Assembly (NCBI GenBank): GCA_937872385.1
Contig: CALMSO010000072.1
Coordinates: 62,001 to 126,000 of the forward strand
Length of the DNA stretch: 64,000 nucleotides
Reading direction: 5' to 3'
From: an uncultured Saprospiraceae bacterium
GTDB taxonomy: Bacteria; Bacteroidota; Bacteroidia; Chitinophagales; Saprospiraceae
The stretch's first letter is position 1; the number at the start of each line of letters is the position of its first letter. This document shows positions 41,769 through 51,134 of the stretch, piece by piece. The notes below the pieces were generated by a model. That model had not been told where the DNA came from, ran no database searches, and saw only the letters and a program-made list of their open reading frames with translations. A program made the translations under genes and the position numbers.

Positions 41769-42827
41769 TTATGCCATCATCCTTTCGGTTGCGCTTGATT
41801 TTTTGACCCGCCTGTTCATCATGCCAAACCACAGTGGCGGCAGCAAGGATGCGATAATGGAAGCTGGATAGCCCCATGGCAATTGCGGACTTTCGTCAAA
41901 ATGGCGTAGCACCTGATACTTGCGCGTAGCCTTATAATGGTGATCACTATGGCGTGTGAGTTCGTACAAGAAAATGCGGCCCAATTCATGGTCAGAATTC
42001 CAGGAGTGCTGCGGCCCTACATTCTCGTAGCGCCCAGTGGGCAAAAGCTGGCGACGCAGGCCGTAATGCTCGATGTAATTCACCGATTCCAGCATTAAAA
42101 ATCCAAATACGGCAATGGCAATGGCAAAGGGCAGCATGCTCCAGCTCCATACCAGCGCTACGGCGGCCAAGTACCCCAGTTGAAATACTTGAAAACGCAG
42201 CATTTCATTCGACCAGCTCACCACCGGTCGGTCTAATTTTTTCAATCTTTCAGCTTCTAATTGCCACGCATTCCAATAGCCGCCAGCCACCGAGCGTAGC
42301 CAGAAAGCGTACAGGCTTTCGCCCAAGCGCGCCGAGGCCGGATCGAGCGGAGTAGCCACGTTTTTGTGGTGCCCTCGGTTGTGCTCAATGAAAAAGTGCA
42401 TATACAGCGCCGGCAGCAGCAGTATTTTGCCGAGTGTTTGCTCGAAAGCATTGCTGCGATGCCCCAGTTCGTGCCCCACGTTGATACCAGACGTGCCGAT
42501 GACTAAGCCTACATTGCAAATCATGCCGACTATTTCATAAGTAGCCAGCCCTCCCAGCGAAATTCGATAGAAAAAGAAGCCAATCAGCCCGTACAAAATT
42601 GGGATATTGAGATACAGCAATACATCAAAAAAGCGCGCCACGACCCTTTTTTCTTCTACTTCGGGCGGGAAATTTTCCGTTGATTTCGGTAGCAATTGCT
42701 CTATAATCGGGATGAGTACAAACCCCACATAAATGCTGCCAAACGACCACACGCCGCCATAGTAGATGCCGAGATAACCGGCCAAAGGGGCGATGTAAGC
42801 AATCAGGTATTTTGCGTCTCGAAACAT
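41769..42827 (-). CDS. alkB: Alkane 1-monooxygenase (AlkB-type) membrane di-iron hydroxylase
   Basis: 352 residues from ATG 42827; a TTG two codons upstream is in frame. Several membrane helices surround the histidine boxes of AlkB: VGHELGHRS, EHNRGHHKNVAT, NYIEHYGLRRQ and LTRHSDHHYKATRKYQVL. These ligate two irons and, with rubredoxin and its reductase, hydroxylate the terminal carbon of medium-chain alkanes or fatty acyl chains. No rubredoxin gene is adjacent. It lies 45 bp upstream of cysM on the same strand. Confidence 0.88.
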   Translation of the reverse strand: MFRDAKYLIAYIAPLAGYLGIYYGGVWSFGSIYVGFVLIPIIEQLLPKSTENFPPEVEEKRVVARFFDVLLYLNIPILYGLIGFFFYRISLGGLATYEIVGMICNVGLVIGTSGINVGHELGHRSNAFEQTLGKILLLPALYMHFFIEHNRGHHKNVATPLDPASARLGESLYAFWLRSVAGGYWNAWQLEAERLKKLDRPVVSWSNEMLRFQVFQLGYLAAVALVWSWSMLPFAIAIAVFGFLMLESVNYIEHYGLRRQLLPTGRYENVGPQHSWNSDHELGRIFLYELTRHSDHHYKATRKYQVLRHFDESPQLPWGYPASIIASLLPPLWFGMMNRRVKKSSATERMMA

Positions 42828-42914
42828 GATCAAAAATCTATTTGGTTATCTGCCAAATATAACACTTTTTTGCCCGTTTCGTTACAATACTATCCACTGA
42901 TTTTCGTCAGCTCG

Positions 42915-44387
42915 CTACTCCACCACCGATACTTTCAGCATATTAGTACGGTGCCGACGATGCAAGGGCATACTGCCGATATTGACAATAATATCGTCCT
43001 TTTTTACCTTACCGGCTCTCTTCAAAATATCGGTGACATCGGTAATGGTCTCGTCGGTAGTTGTAAAACGATCGTAATAAAAGCAGCGCACCCCCCACAC
43101 CAGATTGAGCGTAGCCAGCATGTGCATCCGGTCAGAAAAGATATAAATTTCATTCGACGGGCGGTAGCTCGACACCTTGAATGCCGTGTAGCCGGAGCTG
43201 GTCATACCCACGATGGCTTTGGCGCGCACTTCTTCGGCAATTTTGGCGGCGCTTAGGCACACCGCATCCGACAGGAAAGTACGCGACTTCTTGGCAGCCT
43301 TGGGGCGGTGCTCGCCGAGGTCGAAGATTTTTTCGGCATTTTCGATGATTTTATTCATATATTCTACCACTTTCACCGGGTGCTTCCCGACCGAGGTTTC
43401 GCCGCTCAGCATCACGGCATCGGCTCCGTCCAGTACGGCATTGGCTACGTCGGTCACTTCGGCACGTGTAGGGCTGGGATTGGTAATCATACTGTCCATC
43501 ATCTGGGTAGCTACAATCACTGGGCGCGAGCGCTGGATGCACTTGCGAATGATTTCTTTTTGAATGACCGGCAGTTGCTCAATAGGCACTTCGATGCCGA
43601 GGTCGCCGCGCGCCACCATCACGCCATTGGTTTCCTTGATGATTTTGTCAATATTTTTGATTGCCTCCGGCTTTTCAATTTTGGCAATAATCTTGGCAGG
43701 ATGGTTTCGGGCTTCAATGCGCTCACGCAACTCGGTGATGTCTTCTGGGCGGCGCACAAAAGAAAGGGCAATCCAGTTGACTGGCTGCGTCAGGATATAA
43801 TCCAAGTCAATGAGGTCTTTTTCGGTGAGCGAAGGCAAGGACACTTTGGTGTTGGGCAAGTTGACGCCCTTATTGGAGGAAAGTACACCACCGAATACGG
43901 TTTTCAATCGTACAGTATCTTTTTTATTGGTTTCGATTACCTCAAAAACCAATTTACCATCATCCACGAGTACGGTCTCCCCTACGTTTACATCCGCCGG
44001 AAACTGGTCGTAGCTCATGTAAATTTTTTCCATCGTGCCAATGCATTTTTCATTGACAAAGGTGACCACATCGCCTTCTTTCAGTTCTAAAGCATTATTT
44101 TCTATCTTGCCGACCCGCAGCTTGGGGCCCTGCAAATCCGCCAGAATACTCGTGTGCAGCCCATACTTTTCGTTGATATAGGTGATGTGATTGATCACCT
44201 GCTCATGGTCTTGGTGCGTGCCGTGCGAAAAGTTGAGGCGGAATACGTCCACGCCCGCCTTTACTAAGTCGAGCAAAACTTCGTAGGAGCTGGAGGCTGG
44301 GCCTACCGTAGCTACAATTTTCGTATTTTGATGGTCAACGATTTGCATACTTTCGGTGGTTTTTTGTTCAATCAGGTGTGCAGACAT
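42915..44387 (-). CDS. pyk: Pyruvate kinase
   Basis: 490 residues. Active-site blocks: TKIVATVGPASSSYEVL, DVFRLNFSHGTH (NxSHG), the metal/lysine site IAKIEKPEAIKNIDKII, GVMVARGDLGIEVP and ATQMMDSMITNPSPTRAEV. The C-terminal allosteric domain follows, ending RHRTNMLKVSVVE. It transfers phosphate from phosphoenolpyruvate to ADP in the last step of glycolysis. A clear Bacteroidota promoter lies upstream at 44460-44490, divergent from acpP. Confidence 0.95.
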   Translation of the reverse strand: MSAHLIEQKTTESMQIVDHQNTKIVATVGPASSSYEVLLDLVKAGVDVFRLNFSHGTHQDHEQVINHITYINEKYGLHTSILADLQGPKLRVGKIENNALELKEGDVVTFVNEKCIGTMEKIYMSYDQFPADVNVGETVLVDDGKLVFEVIETNKKDTVRLKTVFGGVLSSNKGVNLPNTKVSLPSLTEKDLIDLDYILTQPVNWIALSFVRRPEDITELRERIEARNHPAKIIAKIEKPEAIKNIDKIIKETNGVMVARGDLGIEVPIEQLPVIQKEIIRKCIQRSRPVIVATQMMDSMITNPSPTRAEVTDVANAVLDGADAVMLSGETSVGKHPVKVVEYMNKIIENAEKIFDLGEHRPKAAKKSRTFLSDAVCLSAAKIAEEVRAKAIVGMTSSGYTAFKVSSYRPSNEIYIFSDRMHMLATLNLVWGVRCFYYDRFTTTDETITDVTDILKRAGKVKKDDIIVNIGSMPLHRRHRTNMLKVSVVE

Positions 44388-44459
44388 GATGGTACGGATG
44401 TTTTGTTCGGGATTCAGAGCAGATTTTAGCTAAGTGTAAAAATTACAATAATTATTTTG

Positions 44460-44490
44460 TAAAGGTACTGCTAATGTAAAAATAATCAAA
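44460..44490 (-). promoter_or_regulatory. Promoter of pyk
   Basis: On the minus strand, TTTG (44490-44487), 19 nt, then TACCTTTA (44467-44460). This matches the Bacteroidota -33 TTTG / -7 TAnnTTTG consensus except for the last base. The leader before the pyk ATG would be about 65 nt. Confidence 0.65.
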
Positions 44491-44537
44491 TCACTTATCC
44501 TACCTTTTCTTGCGGTAAGCAAAAAAAAAATAAAAAC

Positions 44538-44570
44538 TTTGGTTATCAATGAACTTATATTTTACCTTTG
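44538..44570 (+). promoter_or_regulatory. Promoter of acpP
   Basis: TTTG (44538-44541), 21 nt, then TACCTTTG (44563-44570): an exact fit to the Bacteroidota sigma consensus. Transcription should start near 44578, leaving about 29 nt before the acpP ATG. Back to back with the pyk promoter. Confidence 0.8.
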
Positions 44571-44606
44571 CAGGAGCATTCGTAAAACCAATAAAGCGAA
44601 TTTATT

Positions 44607-44849
44607 ATGTCTTCAAGCATTGCAGAAAGAGTTACCAGTATTATCGTTGACAAACTTGGCGTTGACGAGTCAGAGGTCACACGTGAGGCCAGCTTCACCA
44701 ATGACCTGGGTGCAGACTCGCTGGACACAGTAGAGCTGATTATGGAATTCGAGAAAGAGTTCGATATTTCTATCCCTGACGAAAAAGCTGAAACCATCAC
44801 CACCGTAGGTGATGCCGTGGACTACCTGGAAGAACAACTCCAGAAGTAA
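44607..44849 (+). CDS. acpP: Acyl carrier protein
   Basis: 80 residues, acidic and four-helical. The phosphopantetheine attachment Ser is in [21 protein letters not shown]. It carries growing acyl chains during type II fatty acid synthesis in the cytosol. The gene order acpP-fabF-rnc is conserved in many bacteria. A strong hairpin after the gene separates it partly from fabF, which fits the need for excess ACP. Confidence 0.97.
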   Translation: MSSSIAERVTSIIVDKLGVDESEVTREASFTNDLGADSLDTVELIMEFEKEFDISIPDEKAETITTVGDAVDYLEEQLQK

Positions 44850-44876
44850 CTGCCGCAGCTTTACAATTGTACCTTA

Positions 44877-44918
44877 TTCCACCAATCGGGCTTCGGGGCC
44901 CGATTAGTGGAATTTTTT
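44877..44918 (+). terminator. Terminator between acpP and fabF
   Basis: Stem CCACCAATCGGGC (44879-44891) pairs with GCCCGATTAGTGG (44898-44910), with a 6-nt loop and the tail AATTTTTT. It lies 30 bp past acpP and would give high acpP and lower fabF transcript levels if partly leaky. Confidence 0.85.
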
Positions 44919-45106
44919 CCAATGGTGGCTACCCGGAAAAACATGCCTTGGTCTGGTCTTGCATTTGCCATCTGTACAACGGGCGGTACGGCAAGGTGTC
45001 AAAGAGCCAAGTCAATTATACAACTAAGCAACTGTCAGAATTATTCATCTGCCGGGGCGTAGCGAAAAATGCGTTTTAGTATCCCGATAAATCTCCCTCA
45101 CCAAAT

Positions 45107-46360
45107 ATGAAAAGGGTCGTAGTAACCGGATTAGGAGCAATAACCCCCATCGGCAACAGTGTTGCGGCGTATCTCGATGGATTGCAGTCGGGCCGCAGTG
45201 GTGCCAATATCATTACTCGCTTCGACGCATCAAATTTCAAAACCAACTTTGCCTGTGAGGTCAAAAACTTTGACCCCGACGAATTCATGGACAAAAAAGA
45301 GGCCCGCAAAATGGACCTCTTCTGCCAGTTCGCTATGGTAGCTGCCGACGAAGCCATCGCCAAAGCCGGGCTGGATCAACAGCTTGAGCAACTCGACCTC
45401 GACCGCGTGGGCGTGATCTGGGGGGCAGGCATTGGCGGTTTGCGCTCTTTGGAAAAGGAAATCGAAGAATTTATCACGGGCAACGGCGCGCCGCGCTACA
45501 ATCCGTTCATGATTCCAAAAATGATCATTGACATTGCGGCGGGCATGATTTCTATCAAATACGGCTTCCGGGGTATCAATTATGCGACCGTATCAGCCTG
45601 CGCTTCGTCTTCGCACGCCCTCATCAACGCTTTCGATTACATTCGCCTCGGCAAAAACGATATCATCGTCACTGGTGGCTCCGAGGCTGCCATTACCAAA
45701 GCTGGAGTGGGCGGCTTCAATGCCATGAAAGCCCTTTCTACCCGCAATGACGATTTTCTCACAGCTTCCCGGCCTTTCGACGCCGAGCGCGATGGCTTCG
45801 TGCTGGGCGAAGGCGGCGGTGCCTTGATACTCGAAGAATTAGAGCACGCTCAAAAGCGCGGTGCCACGATTTATGCCGAAGTTGTGGGCGGCGGCGCTAC
45901 TTCCGATGCCTACCACATGACGGCCCCGCACCCGGAGGGCATCAGCGTGAGCAAAGTGATGCGTATCGCGCTGGAAGACGCGGGCATGACCGCCGAAGAC
46001 ATTGACTACATCAACGTGCACGGCACTTCTACACCATTGGGAGATGTAGCCGAGCTGAAAGCTATACAGCAAGTATTCGGCGAGCAGGCTTATCAGATGA
46101 ATATCAGTTCTACCAAATCCATGACCGGACACTTGCTGGGGGCAGCAGGCGCTATCGAAGCTATTGCTTGTATTCTGGCTATTAATCATAATTTTGTACC
46201 GCCGACAATCAATCATTTCAATGATGATGCCGAAATTGACGGCCGGCTCAATCTTACGTTCAACGAGGCGCAACAACGCCCGGTGCGTGCAGCTATGAGC
46301 AATACTTTTGGCTTTGGCGGGCACAATTCAACCGTGATTTTTAAAAGGTTTGAAAATTAA
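45107..46360 (+). CDS. fabF: 3-oxoacyl-[acyl-carrier-protein] synthase II
   Basis: 417 residues. The catalytic triad is visible: Cys in VSACASSSHAL, His in NVHGTSTPLGD and His in KSMTGHLLGAAGA. Other family blocks are GVIWGAGIGG, RDGFVLGEGGGAL and the C-terminal NTFGFGGHNSTVIF. It condenses malonyl-ACP with acyl-ACP in fatty acid elongation. It follows acpP after a 257-bp gap with a terminator and precedes rnc. Confidence 0.96.
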   Translation: MKRVVVTGLGAITPIGNSVAAYLDGLQSGRSGANIITRFDASNFKTNFACEVKNFDPDEFMDKKEARKMDLFCQFAMVAADEAIAKAGLDQQLEQLDLDRVGVIWGAGIGGLRSLEKEIEEFITGNGAPRYNPFMIPKMIIDIAAGMISIKYGFRGINYATVSACASSSHALINAFDYIRLGKNDIIVTGGSEAAITKAGVGGFNAMKALSTRNDDFLTASRPFDAERDGFVLGEGGGALILEELEHAQKRGATIYAEVVGGGATSDAYHMTAPHPEGISVSKVMRIALEDAGMTAEDIDYINVHGTSTPLGDVAELKAIQQVFGEQAYQMNISSTKSMTGHLLGAAGAIEAIACILAINHNFVPPTINHFNDDAEIDGRLNLTFNEAQQRPVRAAMSNTFGFGGHNSTVIFKRFEN

Positions 46361-46627
46361 AACGGCACCCCGCAAGGTTTTCCGATAAGGGAAATAACCG
46401 CTTGATTTTCCAACCTCACCATACAATTTCTGATTGCGTTATTGCCGTAAAATTCTATCGTATTTTTCGGCAGGTGGAAAAGTCTTATTTCAACGCGATA
46501 CCATCATTTTGCAAATAGCTGGCAGTACACACCCTGCCAACTGCCTGCGAGGTGAACCGTGCAACCCCGCATCAAGTCGGGGCTGGAAAAGTGTTGATTT
46601 TTGTAATCACATTTTAAACGAACAACT

Positions 46628-47377
46628 TTGCGTTTCCTGTTCCGATTGTACAACTACTACTGGTCCAAAGACAAGCTCTTCGCCCGGCGCCTGCGAAGCC
46701 TACTCGGTTTTACGCCTGCCAATCTGGCAATTTTTAAGCTGGCTTTTTCGCACAAATCCAATAATTCCGACAAGTCGTACGCTGTACACAACAACGAGCG
46801 CCTCGAATACCTCGGCGATGCCGTACTCGGCACCATCGTCGCGGAGTATCTTTTCAAAAAATACCCCAACAGCAACGAAGGTTTTCTTACCAAAATGCGC
46901 TCGAAAATCGTAAAGCGCAAGTCCCTCAATAAAATCGGGGATAAAATGGGGCTGGATGTGCTGCTCAATGAGTACAACAACACGCGCCTGAGCCGCTCCA
47001 TGCTGGGCAATGCCGTGGAAGCATTAGTTGGAGCTATTTATTTAGAATGCGGCTACCGCAAGACCATGCACTTCGTGGTGCGCAAAATGCTGCGCAACTA
47101 CGTCAATGTGCACGACCTTGAGCGCTTCGACGATAATTACAAAAGCCAGCTATTAGAATGGTGCCAGAAAAACGGACAAACCGTCAATTACAAACTGCTG
47201 GCGCGCTACAAATTTGAAAAACGCGACCGCTTCAAGGTGGCCGTAATGGTAGATGGCGAGAAAATTGCGACCGCCGATGATTTCAACAAGAAAAGCGCCG
47301 AACAAATGGCCTCGGAAAAAGCAATGGTAGCCCTCGGCATCATTGTAGAAGAAGAAGACGATTTCGACGACGATTGA
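46628..47377 (+). CDS. rnc: Ribonuclease III
   Basis: 249 residues. The catalytic signature NNERLEYLGDAVLGTIVAEYL and the second acidic cluster (SMLGNAVEALVGAIYLECG) hold the metal-binding Asp and Glu residues. The C-terminal double-stranded-RNA binding domain (about 165-235) includes QLLEWCQKNGQTVNYKL and a lysine-rich KSAEQMASEKAMVAL. It cuts double-stranded RNA in rRNA and mRNA processing. There is no nearby ATG; the likely start is TTG at 46628 (RFLFRLYNYYW). The tail EEEDDFDDD is strongly acidic. Confidence 0.93.
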   Translation: MRFLFRLYNYYWSKDKLFARRLRSLLGFTPANLAIFKLAFSHKSNNSDKSYAVHNNERLEYLGDAVLGTIVAEYLFKKYPNSNEGFLTKMRSKIVKRKSLNKIGDKMGLDVLLNEYNNTRLSRSMLGNAVEALVGAIYLECGYRKTMHFVVRKMLRNYVNVHDLERFDDNYKSQLLEWCQKNGQTVNYKLLARYKFEKRDRFKVAVMVDGEKIATADDFNKKSAEQMASEKAMVALGIIVEEEDDFDDD

Positions 47378-47428
47378 TTCAGGGTGATTCTTCGGACTCC
47401 GCTTGTTTCGTATCTCAATGCTTACTTC

Positions 47429-48712
47429 ATGTACTGGAATGCCCAACAGCTTGCGGCTTTTGCGCCAGATACTGCCACGCTGGAGCGCGCGCGGGGCATT
47501 GCGCAGCCTTTTCGCTGGCACGATTTGGCGGGCAACGAAACCATCGTCTGGGGGGAGTACAAAACCGCTGGCGATGCGCCATTTCATACGGTTGTTCATC
47601 TGCACCAGCCGCAGTGCTACTGTTCCTGCCCCAGCCGCCGTCGCCCCTGCAAGCACGTACTCGCGCTGCTCCTGCTCTGCTTGCAAGGCTCTGATAGTTT
47701 CCGTGTTTGGTACGACCATCCTGATTGGGTAGAAAAATGGCTACAACGCATCCAAAAAAAAGCCGCTGCCCCTGCCAAAACTTCCAGCGATTGGCTACCG
47801 CCCGCCAAAACTATCGAGCAAATGAGCGCTGGCGTACTCGAACTGCGCGAATGGCTGCTCGACCTCATTCGCCAAGGGCTGGCCGCTGCCCTGAGCCACC
47901 CGCCTACTTTCTGGAATACCTTTGCCACGCGTATGACCGATGCCAAACTGCCCGGCATTGCCCGACGGGTACGTAGCCTTGCCACGCGCACGCTTAGTGC
48001 CGATGCACACGAGCAATTGCTATCGGACATTGCCGAGTTGTATTTGTTTGTAAAAGCTTTCCAGCGAAACGCACAATTATCACCGGATTTGCAACAGGAG
48101 GTTTTCAACCAAGCAGGCGCTACCATTCGCAAGGAAGATGTACTACAACAAGCTGCCGAACAAGACACTTGGTATATTGCCGGACAAGTAGAAGGCGAGG
48201 AGGACAACCTGCGCTACCGACGCACTTGGCTGCTGGGGCAACGCACTGGCCATGCTGCACTCCTGCTTGATTTTGTCTGGGGCAATGCTGATTTCAATGA
48301 GCACTGGCAAGTTGGTACAGCCATCGAAGCAGAAATCGTATTTTATCCTGGTGCCTCGCGCAGCCGGGCTTTGGTAAAAAGTTTTACTAACTTAGCACAA
48401 GTGCCGCCGATAGCAGGCTATGCGCACTGGGAGTCCTTTGCCGAGGGATATGCTGCGGCAATTGCTGCTAATCCCTGGGGAAGTATTTTCCCGGTACTGA
48501 TTGATCATGTCACGCCCTCGTTGCAAGAGGGGCAACTGCAATTAATAGATAAATTGGGCAAACAGCTTGTCGCAAAAACGACCGAAGAGCATACCTGGCG
48601 AATCATTGCCCTAAGCGGCGGGCATCCACTACAAATCTTTGGCGAATGGCGTGATACTTTCTTCTACCCCTTGACCCTGCTCACTGATGACGGTGTTATC
48701 TCGTTGATTTAA
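47429..48712 (+). CDS. SWIM zinc-finger protein
   Basis: 427 residues from ATG 47429 (MYWNAQQLAAFAPDTATLE); the frame extends 15 codons further to a GTG. The SWIM motif CYCSCPSRRRPCKHVLAL (CxCx6CxH) lies at about 67-84, followed by helical regions and a beta-rich C-terminal half (DTWYIAGQVEGEEDNLRYRR). SWIM proteins of this type usually sit in operons with MoxR ATPase and VWA-domain genes; those are absent here. It starts 51 bp after rnc. Likely nucleic-acid or protein binding; the exact role is unknown. Confidence 0.82.
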   Translation: MYWNAQQLAAFAPDTATLERARGIAQPFRWHDLAGNETIVWGEYKTAGDAPFHTVVHLHQPQCYCSCPSRRRPCKHVLALLLLCLQGSDSFRVWYDHPDWVEKWLQRIQKKAAAPAKTSSDWLPPAKTIEQMSAGVLELREWLLDLIRQGLAAALSHPPTFWNTFATRMTDAKLPGIARRVRSLATRTLSADAHEQLLSDIAELYLFVKAFQRNAQLSPDLQQEVFNQAGATIRKEDVLQQAAEQDTWYIAGQVEGEEDNLRYRRTWLLGQRTGHAALLLDFVWGNADFNEHWQVGTAIEAEIVFYPGASRSRALVKSFTNLAQVPPIAGYAHWESFAEGYAAAIAANPWGSIFPVLIDHVTPSLQEGQLQLIDKLGKQLVAKTTEEHTWRIIALSGGHPLQIFGEWRDTFFYPLTLLTDDGVISLI

Positions 48713-48728
48713 AATAACGACCAACAGC

Positions 48729-48758
48729 TTTCGACTTACCCGGTTTTTTATACCTTTG
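48729..48758 (+). promoter_or_regulatory. Candidate promoter of the cobalamin operon
   Basis: TTTC (48729-48732), 18 nt, then TACCTTTG (48751-48758): a good Bacteroidota -7 box with a near-match -33. Transcription would start near 48766, just at the 5' edge of the riboswitch. Confidence 0.6.
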
Positions 48759-48765
48759 AACTGGT

Positions 48766-48990
48766 TTTGGTTGCTAAGCTCAACAGAATTTTAGCACGAA
48801 AAGGGAATCCCGTGCAAATCGGGGGCTGTACCCGCAGCTGTAAGTTCCTCTGGAATAGCAAATTATACAATACGGTTATTTCCAGAAAAAGCCCGTTGCC
48901 CGCATACGTCACTGCTACCGATACTCCAAAATCGGGGGTGGGAAGACCGGCAACCGGCGGAGCGAGCCAGAAGACCTGCCAGAGCCGATG
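48766..48990 (+). promoter_or_regulatory. Cobalamin (B12) riboswitch
   Basis: The conserved core is easy to see. AAAAGGGAATCCCGTGCAAA followed by GGGGGCTGTACCCGCAGCTG (about 48799-48850) matches the cobalamin element. The 3' B12 box AGCCAGAAGACCTGCC is at 48965-48980. A stem GCTAA…TTAGC lies at the 5' side. The TonB-dependent receptor starts about 180 bp downstream, so the element should switch off uptake when adenosylcobalamin is plentiful. No T-run terminator is obvious downstream, so control may act on translation. Confidence 0.92.
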
Positions 48991-49161
48991 GGTCATCTAT
49001 TTTTCAAACGTCTTCGGGCTAAAGGCGGGATGGTTTCTAAGCCGGGTGTTGTTTTTCAACAGCTACATCGCTGCGGTTGCGCAGTACGCTGAAGGGGTAA
49101 TTTATATCTCGTATATTGCAAAAAAACAACGCTTCTCGTTTTTGCCTGGCAATCTTTTGCC

Positions 49162-51042
49162 ATGGCTCGCTTATGCATTTTTGTATGGTGCTGGCTCGCG
49201 TATGCGGGTGCGATAGCGCAGGTAGATACTACCTTAGCATTAGAAATGGTGACGGTATCGGCGTCGCGCTATCGGTCTGTGTCAATAGGTCAGCAAGTGC
49301 AGCCGCTCGATTCGGTACGCTTGCAAACGCTGCCCGGCGGCAGTCTGGCAGATATTTTACAGCAGGGTTCGGGAGTTTTCATTCGCAGCTATGGGCTGGG
49401 TGGTCTGGCTACCTCATCTATTCGTGGGGGTAGCGCGCAGCAGACGGCAGTCATCTGGAACGGTTTTCCCATTCAAAATCCGATGCTGGGGCAATTGGAT
49501 CTGTCATTACTGCCGGTAGCCCTGCTCGACGAAGTACAAATAGCTTACGGCGGCAACAGTGCGCTTTGGGGTAGCGGTGCCGTGGGCGGAGCCCTGCAAC
49601 TCAATAATCACCTACCGCAGCGCGAAGGCTGGCAATGGCAGTACAACAATTTGGTTGGCAGCTTTGCACAATGGCATCAGGCGGCCAAAATAGCTTTCGC
49701 TAATGAAAAATTCGCTACGGCTACCCGTTTCGTGCAGCAGAGCGCTACCAATGACTTCCCCTACCGCACCGCGCCCGACGCGCCGATGCAACTTCAACAA
49801 AATGCTGCCTTTCGGCAAAAAGCCCTTTTACAGGAAAATCGCTGGCAAATCCGGCCCAACCAGTCGCTACAATGGCGCACCTGGCTATCGGACGCCCGCC
49901 AACATATTCCACCCACTACCGTCCAGACACGCAGCGTCGCCGAGCAGGATAATCGCGCCTTGCGCACCGCATTAGACTGGCAATTGGCCCGCCAACACTG
50001 GATTTTTCAAGCCCGCACGGGGCTATTTCACGATTTTTTCCACTTCCGAGACGCGCTCTCCGGCGTGGATGCGCCCAGCCGCTCCTGGATGTCCATTTCT
50101 GAAGCTGAGACACAATGGCAGCCCTGGCCGCGACATCACCTGCACTTTGGAATGCATCATACCTATGCGAATGGCTCCGCCGATGGCTACCCCGAAGGGC
50201 AACAGCAGCAGCAATCAGCACTTTTTGCAGCCTATAATTGGCAATCCGTTACAGGGCGTTGGCGCGCGCGCACGAGCCTGCGACAAGGACTGACCGATGG
50301 TGCATGGCTACCGATAGTGCCAGCATTTGCCATAGAAAATTCAATATTTAAACACTTGATTATCAAAGCGAATATTCAAAAAAACTTCCGCTTACCTACC
50401 CTAAACGACCTTTACTGGCAGCCCGGTGGTAATCCTGCTTTGCGGCCCGAGCAGGGCTGGTCGCAAGAACTGACTTTACATACGCACCATAGCGCAGCGC
50501 AGTGGTCGGGCGTTTTTTCCATTACCGGTTTTCACCGACAAATGGACGACTGGATACTCTGGACACCCGGTGCGCGCTTCTGGTCGCCACAAAACGTACT
50601 GTCGGTAAGAAGTCAGGGCATCGAGCAGCGCCTTGAACTGAACTGGCAAAGCGACCATTGGCATATTCGTGCTGCTGGCGGCTACGATCAAATTTATGCT
50701 ACGCAGAAGCGCGCTACAAATCCGGCCAATATTGGCAAGCAACTAATCTATATGCCTGAACAACAGGCTTTTGCAAGGTTGGCTATCCACTGGCAGGGAT
50801 TACAATTCTCCTATCAGCATCAATATACGGGGTCGGTTTTTATTCGCTCAGATAATACGGCGGCCCTACCTGCGTATCGGCTTGGTTGGCTGCATGCGCG
50901 TTATGATCGGGCGTTTTCCAACTGGCGTGGCGCGGTTTTTATCAATATTCAAAATCTGTGGGATGAGGAGTATCGCGTCATCGAACGGCGACGGATGCCC
51001 GGGCGAAGCTGGCAGTTGGGAATGGTGCTGGAGGGAGGGTGA
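49162..51042 (+). CDS. btuB: TonB-dependent cobalamin receptor, BtuB-like
   Basis: 626 residues with a signal peptide (LCIFVWCWLAYAGAIAQ). A TonB box-like start TLALEMVTVSASRYRS precedes the plug domain (about 30-150: SLADILQQGSGVFIRSYG, SSIRGGSAQQTAVIWNGFPI, GSGAVGGALQLNN). A 22-strand barrel follows (NIQKNFRLPTLNDLYWQPGG, LRPEQGWSQELT). It should import corrinoids through the outer membrane using TonB energy. Cobalamin as substrate is inferred from the riboswitch directly upstream. No BtuCDF or corrinoid-salvage genes lie nearby. Confidence 0.88.
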   Translation: MARLCIFVWCWLAYAGAIAQVDTTLALEMVTVSASRYRSVSIGQQVQPLDSVRLQTLPGGSLADILQQGSGVFIRSYGLGGLATSSIRGGSAQQTAVIWNGFPIQNPMLGQLDLSLLPVALLDEVQIAYGGNSALWGSGAVGGALQLNNHLPQREGWQWQYNNLVGSFAQWHQAAKIAFANEKFATATRFVQQSATNDFPYRTAPDAPMQLQQNAAFRQKALLQENRWQIRPNQSLQWRTWLSDARQHIPPTTVQTRSVAEQDNRALRTALDWQLARQHWIFQARTGLFHDFFHFRDALSGVDAPSRSWMSISEAETQWQPWPRHHLHFGMHHTYANGSADGYPEGQQQQQSALFAAYNWQSVTGRWRARTSLRQGLTDGAWLPIVPAFAIENSIFKHLIIKANIQKNFRLPTLNDLYWQPGGNPALRPEQGWSQELTLHTHHSAAQWSGVFSITGFHRQMDDWILWTPGARFWSPQNVLSVRSQGIEQRLELNWQSDHWHIRAAGGYDQIYATQKRATNPANIGKQLIYMPEQQAFARLAIHWQGLQFSYQHQYTGSVFIRSDNTAALPAYRLGWLHARYDRAFSNWRGAVFINIQNLWDEEYRVIERRRMPGRSWQLGMVLEGG

Positions 51043-51103
51043 ATGTGTGGATGTGCGGATGTGTGGATGTGTGAATGTGTGAATGTGTTGGTGTGTGGAT
51101 GGG
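51041..51103. repeat. 8-bp tandem repeat after btuB
   Basis: About seven copies of an 8-mer of the type GATGTGTG with point variants, beginning at the btuB stop codon. Simple-sequence repeat of the slippage type between btuB and the DUF4465 gene. Confidence 0.75.
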
Positions 51104-51134
51104 ATTATAATTTTTAACCATAAAATGTAACAAC

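Noticed and set aside
43308..44090. 260-codon plus-strand ORF
   Set aside because: Antisense shadow of pyk, with no family features.
42915..44849. pyk-acpP region as part of a biosynthetic cluster with alkB
   Set aside because: acpP-fabF-rnc and pyk are core genes in conserved order; alkB and cysM next to them show no linked pathway.
46361..46627. Possible extra gene or RNA between fabF and rnc
   Set aside because: No ORF, tRNA-like clover leaf or terminator-like hairpin could be supported; treated as a plain spacer and rnc leader.
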